Source: Dirofilaria immitis
Lineage: Eukaryota > Nematoda > Chromadorea > Rhabditida > Onchocercidae
Length of the DNA: 64,000 bases
NCBI GenBank assembly: GCA_024305405.1
Contig: JAKNDB010000108.1
Location: forward strand, 682,001 to 746,000
Reading direction: 5' to 3'
Shown: positions 26,001 to 34,040 of the stretch, in pieces
Layout: each line of letters opens with the position of its first letter
Position numbering within the stretch: the stretch's first letter is position 1
Notes under the pieces: generated by a model
Database searches by the model: none
Told to the model about the DNA's origin: nothing
Seen by the model: only the letters and a program-made list of their open reading frames with translations
Program-made: the position numbers and the translations under genes

Positions 26001-29000
26001 TTCAAATTCCTTTAAATCAAAACTATTTTTAAAATTGTAATGAAATTTTGCTTAGATCGAAAAATAATTTTATAAAGAACTATTTTGCATAATCATCAAT
26101 TTGTTGCTTAATTCAAAAAAAAAAAATAGTCATAATAAGTCGGGAATTGATTTTTACGATCGAGAAATATTGAAATCTATCCTGAAAAAATTCATATAAA
26201 TTATCATAAATCGAGAATTGAATTCAACAATAGAGAAATGTTAAAATTTGTTTCCTAAAGCAAAAAAAAAATGAATGAAAAATTCTTATCAACAAATTGA
26301 TCAATTAATAATATCAACAGATATTTTTTTTCATTGTCAATTTCTCTGTGTTTATTTATATGCATTTTAAAAAAAATAAAAATTATCTTCCAAAAATTTT
26401 AACAAATTCTTTTTTCTTTTTCTTTTTTCTTTTTTTTGCTTCGCTCTAATAATTTTATAAATTTACAAAAAGAAAAATGGATCGATCGTTTATTATTTTG
26501 TTTGTATATTTGATATATTTTGCATATGTGCTTTGTCAAATAAAAATTTTTTAACAAATATTTTGCTTCACGTATCATTTATATTTACGTGTACGTAAGT
26601 TTTTCCTATATTTACGTATACGTAAGTTTTTCCCGATATTTACGTATACGTAAGTTTTTCTGTTTTCCTCCAATATTCGCGTTTGTTAATTTACCTTATT
26701 CAATCATTGCATACGTTATATGTCTAAATTCTTGCACATGATTTAAACGTAATTTGAAGCGAAAATTTATTTGCGATATTTGCGAATAATATTAAAATTT
26801 CGGGAAGCATTTTATTTTTTTTCTTTTCCTTTGCTTAAAATGTTTTCGAGCATTATCAATTCTCGATAATTTAAAATTTAAAATTTTATAAAAATACGAA
26901 TATATGCGTCAACATTCTTACGACCAAATCAAAATATGATCAAATTTTTACACCTTATATACCTGTCATCGTCTCATGTAAAATTGGATCAATCAATTAA
27001 ACTAAATTTGCTTTAATCATTTTATAAATAGCATTTGATGTACATATGATACTAATAATTAAATTTTTGCTGATTAGGTAATCACAAAAATATTTCAAAG
27101 TAAATTTGAAATTTTTGAAAAGCATAACTTTGTTATTGCTAGCAGAAAGTAATTAAAGCAGGCATACTGACAGAAGTGACGTAAATTGGCGTAAATGTCG
27201 TGATAGTGGTAATCTTAAATAAGACGTAATTAATTTCTAATATAAGTTTCGGCTTTTCTACACTTCAATGGAATATTACCATTTCATATAAAATTTTGAT
27301 TTCGAATTATAGCTTTAATTCGTTTTCCGATTTGTAAATTTAATTTACAAATCGGAAAGAAAAAAATGAATGTTTTATATTGAGTATTGCCAACGTACTG
27401 ATAGCATTTGTACTGAATTTTGGTTTTGATAACAAGTTTAATTTGAATTTTATCAAATTTTTATAATAAAAGAAATGCTTCTAGCATTATTGATAATGAT
27501 ACTAACAGATATGCAAAGTTTGGATCAGATTGGTATTGCTAACTCCAATCAGTATTAGGTCGACTGGAGTGCTTATGAATTTTATCAATTTATACAAATG
27601 ATCGTATCAGCTTGGTTGTTATTCCTGATCAGATTTGTTTGATTAATTGATATATATGAGAATTCAGGATTTTAAAATTATTTTGATGGAATTTTGACAT
27701 TTCAGCCAAAATTTTATGCGAATCATCATGAAGATAAAACTTAGAAGAATTTCAATTGAAATTAAATCGAATTTCGTCAGGAAAAATTTAGCAATAACTA
27801 AAAGAAATATATAACTTTTTTTTTTTCAAACAGGTAAATCTAGAAAGATTGTTTATATTATCATCGTATTATCTATCATCTATTTGAATCATTTTCAAAT
27901 GATTCAAAATTTTAATCACAAATTTAGCTCCTGACTCTCCATAGCTTGTATTTTGATCATTCATTTCCAGTATCTGATAAAAGCCTTCTTCCTTAGCTAA
28001 CTATTATTTGATACTGATAGCTGATTGCAATTATTAATAGAAAGTACAATTAAATTAATGGATTGATAGATGATCTGTCAGAGATGAAAATATTCAACTT
28101 CGAATATTTATTTACTTATTTATTTTTTTATCCAAGAATTTTGAAATTTCAAATCAAACGATATTAATGAATAGCTAATTATGATAGTAGCGTTGTTAAT
28201 TTCGAATATTATTTAGGAGTTTTGGCAGAATGTTAACATATATTTCAGATTTATGAATTTTGAATCAATCAATAATGACTTGAAATAAATCAATCTGAAA
28301 GATTTACTTTGATAATGGAAGAACGAATGATTCTAATCAATATGTAAATATAATTTATCACTACGGAACAAAATTATTAATGATTAATTATGTCCTTAAA
28401 AATTGATGAGATTAACAGCAATCCTCTAATAAGACAATAAAAAATGTTGATAATGATCGTTATATCGATAATTTATCGTCATCAAACAAAACGAAAGTAA
28501 TTTATAAAAATTTAACAATCAAATTGATAATCAATGGATCAAATATTTTAATTTAGAAATTTGCATAATCATAACATTCAAAAATTCAAATATATCATGC
28601 AAATTTGAATATTCTTGTTTCAATAATTTTATCATGAATAATAAATTTCTCGTTTTTGCGTAAGTTTATCTAAATAAGCATTCCTGATCATTCGAACAGA
28701 CATTCTCGATTAACCAAATAAGCATTCTCGATTAGTAAAATAAACACTCTTGATTATCTAAACAAGCGTTCTGTTTGTCTGAATATGTTGCTATAAAATG
28801 GTAAAATTTGATATATGCATTTGATCATAGCCCTAGTAGAATATTTTTTTTTAAATACTCAAGACTCTAAATTAATTTTTCGAGATCAACTTTTCTGTGA
28901 TAATATCAGCAGGTATGGCTAGAATAAATAAGCTTGCAAGTTCAGAATAATTTGCCGCCATCTGTTGATATTGATATTGATGAGAAGATAATGATAATAT

Positions 29001-30105
29001 TATGATAATAATAATTTGGTCAATATTAATAATAACTAATTTGCATGGATCAGAAAAAATTATTCCAGCAATATTGATGTTAGTGAGAAGATAAATGATA
29101 ATCTTGTCAATATCACTGGTAAATATTGATAATCGTAGAAAATAATGATAACATAATGATAATATTGATAACGTGGTAAATCATAATGATGAAACATTTG
29201 CATAATTCAGACGAAATCTTATTTATTTCCTAATTTTAAAATTATTACAATTTAATGATAAGTTTTTGATGGACTAATTGTGCCATAAATGCAATTTCAA
29301 AAATTTGAAGTTACTTACTTTCGGGAATTATTGATCTTTTAAAAAATTTAAAATGAAATTTAAATCAACTTACGCAACGATCATTTTGATGATTATTTCG
29401 ATTAAATGCTGATTTGATTGCATATAAGAACTAAACGCTGACAATTTCAGAAACATTCTTTGATAATATTTTGAATTCTGATGAGAATCTAAGAATCGAA
29501 AGAATTTCTTCCTCAAAATTGGATTCCCATTTTTGAATATATTTTTATCATTCATTAATTTGCTGCAAATGGTTCTAAAAATTCTTGGAACTTATTTTAC
29601 TGAAAGATTAAATGCATTGTAATAATGTTTGATGATAAAAAATTAAATTAACAAATTTTTTGATCATATGACAATTACCGTAATCAAAAATTGAGATTAG
29701 ATGTTCGAGAATATCTAATCTCGTAATTCTAATTTAAATATTATAACTTTTTTTATTTCCAATAAAAGTTCAATTGGAAAAAAGAAAAATGAAAATTGAA
29801 GAATGGAAATTTCAAGAAAAAGCAATTAAAATACAAATATATTGTATTCATTTAATTTGATATTTTTGATAACTGATAATTTTGTTTTTTTTTTGCATAT
29901 TTGATAATATATTTATAATGAATAGAACTTCTGAATTTAATTAAAATTTTTTAATCTATTCGATTGTGTATGCTTGAATTTAACAACCATTAGTCTATCA
30001 TTTCTAAACTTCTATTCATTGTAAGTAATTTATTAAATATGCTGCGATCATTATTATTATTCTCATTATTATTACTATTATTACTATTGTTATCATTACT
30101 ATTAC

Positions 30106-30153
<48 letters not shown>

Positions 30154-30742
30154 TGGCATTATTACTATTATTATTATATTTAAATTATTTCAACACAATG
30201 CTATATTATTTTGAAGATATCATTAAACGATTGGAAAATATTATTTTTATTTCGTAGTGATTTACAAACTTTAGATTTTATTTCAAAATTAAAACTTTTT
30301 TAGTTTAAAAAAATCAATCAAAAAAAAATATTTCGCTTATTTCATTTATGAATATATGTTACTAAAATGTTAGCACTAATAATAGTAAGATTACTGGAAT
30401 TTTCGAAATGTATGTGATATTTAGCAATCATGATATTTAGCAGATCATGGTATATTATGATATTATCATTATTTTAGCAATCATACCACTATATAATCGT
30501 ATAATTACAGATGGTAATTAACAACTAAAATTTGGCTAATTTATATTTTATGTTGATTTAGCAAATTCAAATTAATTCTTTCCTAATAAATTATTAAAAT
30601 GAATTTAGTTTATTTGAGTATTGCGATTTAATTTATTACATGCAATCTTGAGCTTAATTTTTATTATTATTATTTTTTGATTATATTTTATAGTTTCATT
30701 TTTAGGTGGGCTTCATCTGAAAAACGCATCATTGGTAAATAA
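1300..30742 (+). CDS. hlb-1: Liprin-beta (PPFIA-binding protein) gene, main form, 23 exons
   Basis: Spliced gene spanning 29 kb; the predicted main product is about 940 residues, against about 1,010 for human liprin-beta-1. In order it encodes an N-terminal liprin-beta region (exons 1300-4671), a coiled coil (17469-19113), a Ser/Pro-rich linker (19374-21344), three SAM domains (21764-23447) and a basic tail with LSRKKGKNEVYVEP (24454-24564). Diagnostic stretches are AEVSNLKLKYATLEKEK, WLDDIGIPQY, VDLAEFTPNL and KTLLRRHLATHFN; the last two are near-identical to vertebrate liprin-beta. Family knowledge: the SAM region binds liprin-alpha and the protein is a cytoplasmic scaffold at adhesion and synaptic sites. 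Breaks: one base is missing from homopolymers at 18220-18224, 18283-18287 and 22772-22778, and the 23447/24454 junction is out of phase. These look like sequence errors. All other exon phases agree. Confidence 0.93.
1498..2181 (+). other. Liprin-beta intron 1
   Basis: Holds T runs and a CT/CTTT microsatellite (about 1649-1732). No other gene is seen on either strand. Confidence 0.6.
2182..2340 (+). CDS. hlb-1: Liprin-beta exon 2
   Basis: 53 codons, phase 0 at both ends. Acceptor is a long T tract plus CAG and the donor is CAG|GTAATT. It encodes ALNWNSSVNNWMEY followed by a Ser/Thr-rich stretch. It occupies the same place as the poorly conserved segment after the first helix in vertebrate liprin-beta. 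Confidence 0.75.
2341..4575 (+). other. Liprin-beta intron 2
   Basis: AT-rich, no coding exon. It contains one 149-bp direct duplication (3424-3720, listed separately). A 98-codon open frame at 3100-3396 starts at TTG and has no family resemblance or splice sites. Confidence 0.55.
3424..3720 (+). repeat. 149-bp direct duplication
   Basis: The block at 3424-3572 recurs at about 3573-3720 with a few differences. Each copy carries AAAAAGTTTTCAATTATTCA and a TTTTTTTCAG splice-like motif, so the intron contains two decoy acceptors. Confidence 0.8.
4576..4671 (+). CDS. hlb-1: Liprin-beta exon 3
   Basis: 32 codons, phase 0 at both ends, donor ATG|GTAAGT. SRPDLETRLKIMNWLCSTEE lines up with the human segment that contains AETLVEWLQS. 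The exon can join directly to 17469 in frame. It cannot join 9269 or 12933 without a stop. Confidence 0.75.
6125..6345 (+). repeat. Three degenerate copies of a 77-80 bp unit
   Basis: Copies begin near 6125, 6202 and 6282. They share TATTAGTTATTATCGTAATA-like sequence followed by TTTACGAAAA and GAATATATT; the third copy is the most diverged. Confidence 0.7.
8098..8207 (+). repeat. 55-bp direct duplication
   Basis: 8098-8152 and 8153-8207 are near-identical (GCTAATATTCGCTAACAAAT at the start of each). Confidence 0.85.
9269..9384 (+). CDS. hlb-1: Liprin-beta alternative first exon (form B)
   Basis: It opens with ATG 9269 (MGEIGNQRHVEDGFGTRS) and ends at AG|GTTTTA in phase 2. That phase matches the start phase of 12933 exactly. 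Joining from exon 3 (phase 0) through the AG at 9266-9267 would hit a stop, so this is best read as a separate first exon with its own promoter or spliced-leader site. Codon use (GGT, CGA, TCA, GAT) is like the other exons. Confidence 0.55.
9530..9760 (+). repeat. Degenerate 71-78 bp tandem repeat, three copies
   Basis: TGCGTAATTTATGATGAATA and variants recur near 9581, 9652 and 9730, with GATAATTCATGATG-like sequence between them. Confidence 0.7.
9786..9843. repeat. 18-bp tandem repeat with terminal inverted symmetry
   Basis: Unit TTTTATGCATGCTTGCAA repeats at about 9794-9831. The block starts GCTTGCATA and ends TATGCAAGC, which are reverse complements, and holds several TGCATGC self-complementary cores. 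Confidence 0.75.
10001..10505 (+). repeat. 87-bp tandem array, five full copies plus a diverged sixth
   Basis: Copies start at 10001, 10088, 10175, 10262 and 10349; the last partial copy, from 10436, lacks an 8-9 bp piece. The five full copies are nearly identical, so expansion is recent. Each unit contains TTTATATTATAGCAAG, an acceptor-like site. As 87 is divisible by three, two frames stay open right through, which creates spurious open frames of over 180 codons. Confidence 0.95.
11740..12010 (+). repeat. Three dispersed copies of an AGCCTAGGCTGAATT block
   Basis: TTTAAGCCTAGGCTGAATTT and variants occur at about 11760, 11834 and 11971. Each is joined to AATATATATA-like and CTCTAATTAATTA-like stretches. 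The core AGCCTAGGCT is a palindrome. Confidence 0.65.
12559..12690 (+). repeat. 71-bp direct duplication before the form B exon
   Basis: 12559-12629 and 12630-12690 share CTATCGATTCAACGATTGAC-like sequence with about 80% identity by eye. Confidence 0.7.
12933..13242 (+). CDS. hlb-1: Liprin-beta alternative exon 2 (form B), Ser/Pro-rich
   Basis: 310 nt, entering in phase 2 and leaving in phase 0 at CGA|GTAAGT. It encodes Ser-rich low-complexity sequence with HYSDSGFSSTLSSGSS, a PPPPPYRGFRG stretch and RSLSDSKYGS. Some of these could be phosphorylation or SH3/WW sites, but that is inference. No counterpart is known to me in vertebrate liprin-beta. It can only follow the 9269 exon; from exon 3 it reads into a stop. 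Confidence 0.7.
16558..16592. repeat. Perfect 16-bp inverted repeat, 3-nt loop
   Basis: Arm TTAATTAATGATAATT (16558-16573), loop GAA, arm AATTATCATTAATTAA (16577-16592). Perfect pairing. Confidence 0.85.
17135..17410 (+). repeat. 27-bp tandem array next to an acceptor
   Basis: About ten copies of a unit like TTCCAATTTTAAAATTAGGC plus ATTTTTG. Copies differ at a few positions and the last ones vary by one base in length. It ends about 60 bp before exon 4. Confidence 0.9.
17469..17570 (+). CDS. hlb-1: Liprin-beta exon 4, start of coiled coil
   Basis: 34 codons, phase 0 at both ends. YPELQEKLHRLAMARDSLSL corresponds to the human block starting QERLARLENDKESL. It is the first exon shared by both N-terminal forms. 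A 27-bp tandem array lies directly upstream of the acceptor TTTTTTGCAG. Confidence 0.9.
17912..18025 (+). CDS. hlb-1: Liprin-beta exon 5, coiled coil
   Basis: 38 codons, phase 0 at both ends. VTILTEQVGAQKEKIRDLEN is almost the human VSVLTDQVEAQGEKIRDLE. The donor, GAA|GTTATT, is weak but places the junction where the family alignment expects it. Confidence 0.92.
18190..18319 (+). CDS. hlb-1: Liprin-beta exon 6, coiled coil, two apparent 1-base deletions
   Basis: 130 nt as written, with in-frame stops. One extra A in each of two A5 runs (18220-18224 and 18283-18287) gives 44 codons, phase 0 at both ends, reading LESKKLDLLAEVSNLKLKY and EKEKIETERKLQLSQ. The first is close to human LETQKLDLMAEISNLKLKL. 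Both changes are needed to keep the frame and the donor phase. Confidence 0.88.
18626..18773 (+). CDS. hlb-1: Liprin-beta exon 7
   Basis: 148 nt, phase 0 in and phase 1 out. It begins AEIEHLNQTMQSFIMQHG, the end of the long helix, and then a Pro/Gly-containing stretch. Acceptor ATTTCAG. Confidence 0.85.
19052..19113 (+). CDS. hlb-1: Liprin-beta exon 8
   Basis: 62 nt, phase 1 in and phase 0 out. EMVQLRMAVQRLIMDNEQK matches the human EVQKMKKAVESLMAANEEK position, a conserved helical block of liprin-beta. Confidence 0.88.
19374..19553 (+). CDS. hlb-1: Liprin-beta exon 9
   Basis: 60 codons, phase 0 at both ends. NIQISSLRNALDEHCRNGG continues the helix that in human reads KIEDLRQCLNRY. A low-complexity stretch ending INAQLRRLLL follows. 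Confidence 0.85.
19760..19864 (+). CDS. hlb-1: Liprin-beta exon 10, linker
   Basis: 35 codons, phase 0 at both ends, acceptor TTTTTAG. Ser/Thr-rich linker (HSSSFPTSL, SSRTPSAVQ) with no defined fold. Confidence 0.8.
20115..20263 (+). CDS. hlb-1: Liprin-beta exon 11, linker
   Basis: 149 nt, phase 0 in and phase 2 out. Ser/Pro-rich disordered linker; SLPPISSRPTSRTAP is typical. Confidence 0.8.
20350..20485 (+). CDS. hlb-1: Liprin-beta exon 12, linker
   Basis: 136 nt, phase 2 in and phase 0 out. ARQLAAELDELRRIGNEMQH is a short predicted helix within the linker. The donor region is repeated twice in the following intron (see findings). Confidence 0.82.
20469..20561 (+). repeat. Donor region of exon 12 present three times
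   Basis: TCATTTACACGCAAG|GTAA at the real donor is followed by TTGTTTACACTTGAG|GTAA at 20500-20519 and TCATTTACAC|GTAAGTAA at about 20544-20561. Confidence 0.75.
20664..20727 (+). CDS. hlb-1: Liprin-beta exon 13, linker
   Basis: 64 nt, phase 0 in and phase 1 out, acceptor CTGCAG and donor G|GTAAGT. Encodes AASTLTLPRKKLSATSSGG, a basic Ser/Thr-rich stretch. Confidence 0.78.
20869..20950 (+). CDS. hlb-1: Liprin-beta exon 14, linker
   Basis: 82 nt, phase 1 in and phase 2 out. ESDDEIMRGVQTRSSIEIGK then FRRGKTR, an acidic-to-basic segment matching the region before the conserved LFGKLRRS block of vertebrate liprin-beta. Confidence 0.82.
21255..21344 (+). CDS. hlb-1: Liprin-beta exon 15, LFGKL block
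   Basis: 90 nt, phase 2 in and out. SSLKNLFGKLTRSASQE aligns with human RGIMKLFGKLRRSQS, a conserved basic/hydrophobic motif shortly before SAM1. Confidence 0.9.
21764..21974 (+). CDS. hlb-1: Liprin-beta exon 16, SAM domain 1 (first part)
   Basis: 211 nt, phase 2 in and phase 0 out. FVEWSKEQICEWMAEIGF opens SAM1 (human FAKWTKEQVCNWLMEQGL), and SGRHLLNMTNQEYEK continues it. The donor AAG|GTTTTTT sits in a long T run. Confidence 0.93.
22112..22216 (+). CDS. hlb-1: Liprin-beta exon 17, SAM1 end
   Basis: 35 codons, phase 0 at both ends. ELLIKNPLHRKRLRCIL closes SAM1; the human protein has ELGIKHSLHRKKLQLAL. The acceptor is the less common TTGAAG. Confidence 0.92.
22349..22459 (+). CDS. hlb-1: Liprin-beta exon 18, SAM domain 2 (first part)
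   Basis: 37 codons, phase 0 at both ends. VLLWLDDIGIPQYRESM and DGQMLTLLTAQDLIE match human SAM2 (WLDDIGLPQYKTQF, DGRMLHYMTVDDLL). Confidence 0.94.
22704..22796 (+). CDS. hlb-1: Liprin-beta exon 19, SAM2 end, apparent 1-base deletion
   Basis: ITSALHHATIARGVQFLRSV closes SAM2. As written the frame hits TAG after the T7 run at 22772-22778. One extra T gives FFSNRLEK, similar to the human NFEPNCLRR region, and the exon then leaves at G|GTTTAA in phase 1, which fits the acceptor before 22920. The alternative is one T fewer with the stronger donor at 22807 and the acceptor before 22934. The first option agrees with the one-base-missing pattern elsewhere. Confidence 0.8.
22920..23071 (+). CDS. hlb-1: Liprin-beta exon 20, SAM domain 3 (first part)
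   Basis: Two acceptors are possible, before 22920 (TTTTCTAG) and before 22934 (TTTTTCAG); both lead into the same frame. GEVERWSHHCTCEWLKAIDL opens SAM3 and AEFTPNLLCAGIHGALM continues. The human block is VEWLRSVDLAEYAPNLRGS-like. Ends phase 0 at ATG|GTAAAT. Confidence 0.92.
23259..23447 (+). CDS. hlb-1: Liprin-beta exon 21, SAM3 end
   Basis: 63 codons, phase 0 at both ends, donor AAA|GTAAGT. EPTFTAETLAEVLQMPAHKT and LLRRHLATHFNQLLG are the most conserved part of the gene (human LLRRHLATHFNLLIG). Confidence 0.95.
23448..24453 (+). other. Liprin-beta intron 21 with degenerate GAATAGGTCATA array
   Basis: From about 23650 to 24200 the phrases TTTGAATAGGTCATACGAAA and CATATTATAATTTGAAT alternate many times with substitutions (GAATCGGTC, GAATAGATC). 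Nothing coding is seen. This is the intron across which the splice phase fails. Confidence 0.7.
24454..24564 (+). CDS. hlb-1: Liprin-beta exon 22, C-terminal basic tail
   Basis: FLKRFPLSRKKGKNEVYVEP then DEPVCPPGD corresponds to the vertebrate tail with LRKKKQEDGEEYVCP. This reading frame needs the previous exon to end in phase 2, but 23447 ends in phase 0, so a base change or a missed small exon remains unexplained. It leaves in phase 2 at AG|GTTTTA. Confidence 0.8.
26581..26660. repeat. Three copies of a unit with palindromic TACGTATACGTA core
   Basis: ATATTTACGTRTACGTAAGT plus TTTTCC repeats three times with a period of 27-28 bp. The core is self-complementary. Confidence 0.8.
27324..27358. 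repeat. Perfect 17-bp palindrome, 1-nt centre
   Basis: Arm TTTCCGATTTGTAAATT (27324-27340), T, arm AATTTACAAATCGGAAA (27342-27358). All 17 pairs match. Confidence 0.92.
30706..30742 (+). CDS. hlb-1: Candidate liprin-beta last exon
   Basis: After acceptor CATTTTTAG the sequence enters in phase 2, exactly as exon 22 requires, and reads RWASSEKRIIGK and then TAA at 30740-30742. The exon is only 37 nt and lies behind a 6.1-kb intron. Support is limited to the matching phase, the good acceptor and the in-frame stop. Confidence 0.4.
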
Positions 30743-30892
30743 ATTCGATTGCTTTGGAATTGATTTGAATAAACTAAAAGGTCATTTGAGTAAACTAAAA
30801 GGTCATTTAATCATTTTCGTTCGTTCCGTTGCAATGCACATTTCACGATAGTATCGCCGAAAATTGTTCGATGGTACTATCAATTTAATGCA

Positions 30893-30898
30893 AATAAA
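30893..30898 (+). terminator. Candidate polyadenylation signal AATAAA for liprin-beta
   Basis: AATAAA about 150 bp after the proposed stop. The hexamer is frequent by chance in this AT-rich sequence, so position is the only support. Another AATAAA overlaps the stop codon at 30738-30743. Confidence 0.25.
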
Positions 30899-32518
30899 TT
30901 ATTCGAATATTTCAAGTTAGTTGATCTTAAATTTTATAATTGAAATTAATAAATTAGAAATTAATAATTAGTTCTGAAAGTAAAAGCGGCGATTATTACT
31001 ATTATTATTACAAGTAGTAAAAATTATTCTTAATAAATACTAAATTTTTAAAGTTTTAATAACATTTTTTTAACTCTAAAATAGTAAAGAAATAGCTTAT
31101 CATACTTTTACGTAAAATATTAATTCACGTGGCGATCCATGTGAACTTTTTAAAATATGCTTGACATAGACTTGAACGATTTCTTTTTTTCTGAGTACTT
31201 TTGAAAATATTGCGAATTTGGCAAATTTTCCGCGTAACAACAATTCTCGTGTATTATCATCAAGCTAACACATTTGATAATGAAAGGTATGGTACAAGGT
31301 ACCATATGATAACGAAAGGTACGGTAAGAGATACACATGCTTCCTAAAAATTAGTCTATTTATGTCAGTCGTTTAAGCATTTTATTTTATTTTATTCTTT
31401 GCTTAAATCGTTCGATTAATTGCATCAATTTAACACCGTACGCAAATTATTCGTAAAAGTTTTGTTGACGTACGAGAAATAGATCGAACGCACGTAACAC
31501 GTTGATTTTATTTCAATATTCAAAATATCACATTCAAGTTTGTTAATTTTTTTCTTTAGCTTAACAAAATTAATTAATTTATTTTTAATTTACGCTATTG
31601 CAAAGGTAGCGTAATTTTGAAACGTTAAAATCAATCAACTTCGTTTGATTTTTGTAATATCGTAATTTACGGAAGAATATTGTAATTAATGATTTTCTAT
31701 GATATCGATTATTATGCGATAATTTAATCAATATGTAGCAAACTATACAACATATTTCAGGTAAATGGTAAAATTGAAATAAATGCTAATTAATGATATT
31801 CAAATAATCGAGTTATCAGATTATCAGGAACTTTTTTTTCCAGCTTATCTACATTTTATCGCTTTCGAAATGTTTTTTTCATAAATAATTTTTGTTATTT
31901 TCGATTTGATGAAATTTTAGATTTATGAAAGAACTGGTTTAAATCTCAATCTGTATGATTAATGCTAATCAATGAATTCAAATAATCGAGTTATCAGACT
32001 ATCTGAAACTTTTTTTCCAACTTATCTATGTGTCATCTTTTTAAAAATAAATATTACAGTATTATTTCTTCATAATTTCTTTTTTTTTGCTATCAATTTG
32101 ATGAAATCTTAGTGTACGAATAAATGGATTTAAATTTCGTTCTATATGATTTAAAATTGATAAACAAAGATTGTAAATATACGATGGTTATCAGTAGTGA
32201 TAATTAATATGCATTTTTGTTTTTATTTGCTAATAATTTTGAAAATGAAATTTTATAAATGTGATAGTGAAAATTTACATTAATCATTAACTGCTATAGC
32301 GATAGTGATATTATTTCTTAATTCGATAATCAATTATTGAAAATTTCAATTCAGTGAATCTCGATTTTATGCATTGACTTTTTCTCGTCGAATTTAAAAT
32401 TTTTAAATTAAAAAAAAAGTAATTCCATTGTAAATTATATTAATTCAAGCGACTAATAATTTTTATATGCTATCGAAGAAATGAATTAACAGGAAATCAT
32501 TCATTTTTTTAGGATTTA

Positions 32519-32645
32519 TTATTAATATTATTATTATTACTATTATTACTGTTACTATTATTATTATTATTACTATTATTACTATTATTATTACTATTAT
32601 TATTATTATTATTATTATTATTGCTATTATCATTATTATTATTGC

Positions 32646-32693
<48 letters not shown>

Positions 32694-32817
32694 CGTTATT
32701 ATTATTATTATTGTTATTATTTATTATCACTATTACTATTACCACTATTATTATTATTGTTATTATTATTATCATTGTTATCACTATCATTATTACCATT
32801 ATTATTATTATTATCAG
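32519..32817. repeat. 300-bp (ATT/ACT)n microsatellite
   Basis: Almost pure TTA/TTG/TAC-type trinucleotides with scattered substitutions, read as poly-Leu on one strand and poly-Asn on the other. Confidence 0.95.
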
Positions 32818-33717
32818 CGTTTAAATACCTCATTCAACTTAATTATTTAATATATATTACAAATTTTCATAAATTTTGTTTGAAAATATATAACAACTAT
32901 AATCAGCTTCATTAGGCCTAATTTAATTATTTGAAAATTTTTAGTTTTCTTTTAAATTTTATCCAAAAAATTTATTTCACTTTTGAATGTTAAATTTAAT
33001 ACAAAGTATTGATTTGCTGAATTGCCCAAAGATAGGAAATCATTTTTCGGCTTAAAGATAAACATTCCAATAATTATCATTTGCCATATAACAGATATGA
33101 TAATGATATTCGTTCGTTTAATAGAAGAGGAGGAGATAATCGAGAAAAAAATAGTCTCAGTTTACTGTAATAGTTTGTGAAAAGCTGATAAAGTTATACA
33201 AAATATTTTAGAGCTTTTAATTTTCTTTTTTCTTCGAAACAATAACTTTAAATACATACTACATGCATCGACCGAGACTTCTCAGGATGATAAGATAAAA
33301 GGGAGAGAGAGAGAAGAGAGAGAGAGAAGAGAGAGGATTGAATAGAGATGATTTAAAAAGAGAATAAATTGACAATTTTCAAGAAAAAAAATTTTCCAAT
33401 TAGCATTTTATGAGCCTAATTTTTTTGTTTATTTTTCCTTTCTGTTTATTTCTTTTGTCCAATGGTAGAAAAATAATTTGATATTTGATTTGAAATAAAA
33501 AGTAAAACTTACGGATTTAGTTTGCTCTAAATGAAAGTTGAAATGCGAATGAATTCATTGTATATTCATAACAATTTTAAGGCCATTCTATTTAAGCAAT
33601 AGGTGAAAAAAATGCTTCATTTATTATTAAATTTTATGCTAATAAAAATTTTAATAATAAAAAGCAAAAATGATAAATAGTAATGAATGAATGAATTTCA
33701 ATTTAAATTCAATGAAA

Positions 33718-34040
33718 TATTGATAACGATAATTTAGTTAGTATTGATGACGATTATGTAGTTAGTATTGATAATGATTATGTAGTTAGTATTGATAACG
33801 ATGATTTAGTTAGTATTGATGACGATTATGTAGTTAGTATTGATAACGATAATTTAGTTAGCATCGATAATGATTATGTAGGCAATGCAATTAGCATTGA
33901 TGATGATAATTTAGTTAATATTGATGATGATTATGTAGCTAATATGTATTGCTAATGATTATGTAGTTAATATTGCTAATGATGATATAGCTAGTATTGA
34001 TAATGATAATGTGGTTAATACTGATAATGACAATGCAGTT
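33718..34040 (+). repeat. 24-bp tandem array, about 13 copies
   Basis: Unit GTTAGTATTGATAACGATTA plus TGTA, with regular GAC/AAT/GAT exchanges at the same positions. One frame translates to Asp-rich 8-residue repeats of the SIDNDYVV type for about 75 codons. There is no ATG, a stop lies immediately before it, and no splice sites flank it. Confidence 0.85.

Larger units (their letters stand above)
24565..30705 (+). other. Liprin-beta intron 22 (6.1 kb)
   Basis: Mostly unique AT-rich sequence with fewer microsatellites than elsewhere. It contains three TACGTATACGTA-type units (26581-26660), a near-perfect palindrome (27324-27358), degenerate CATTCTCGATTA repeats at 28675-28770 and a TTA/TTG-type trinucleotide tract at 30046-30175. 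No coding exon was recognised in either direction, but one may have been missed between exons 22 and 23. Confidence 0.5.

Noticed and set aside
32509..32824. Poly-Asn and poly-Leu open frames
   Set aside because: Translation of an (ATT)n-type microsatellite.
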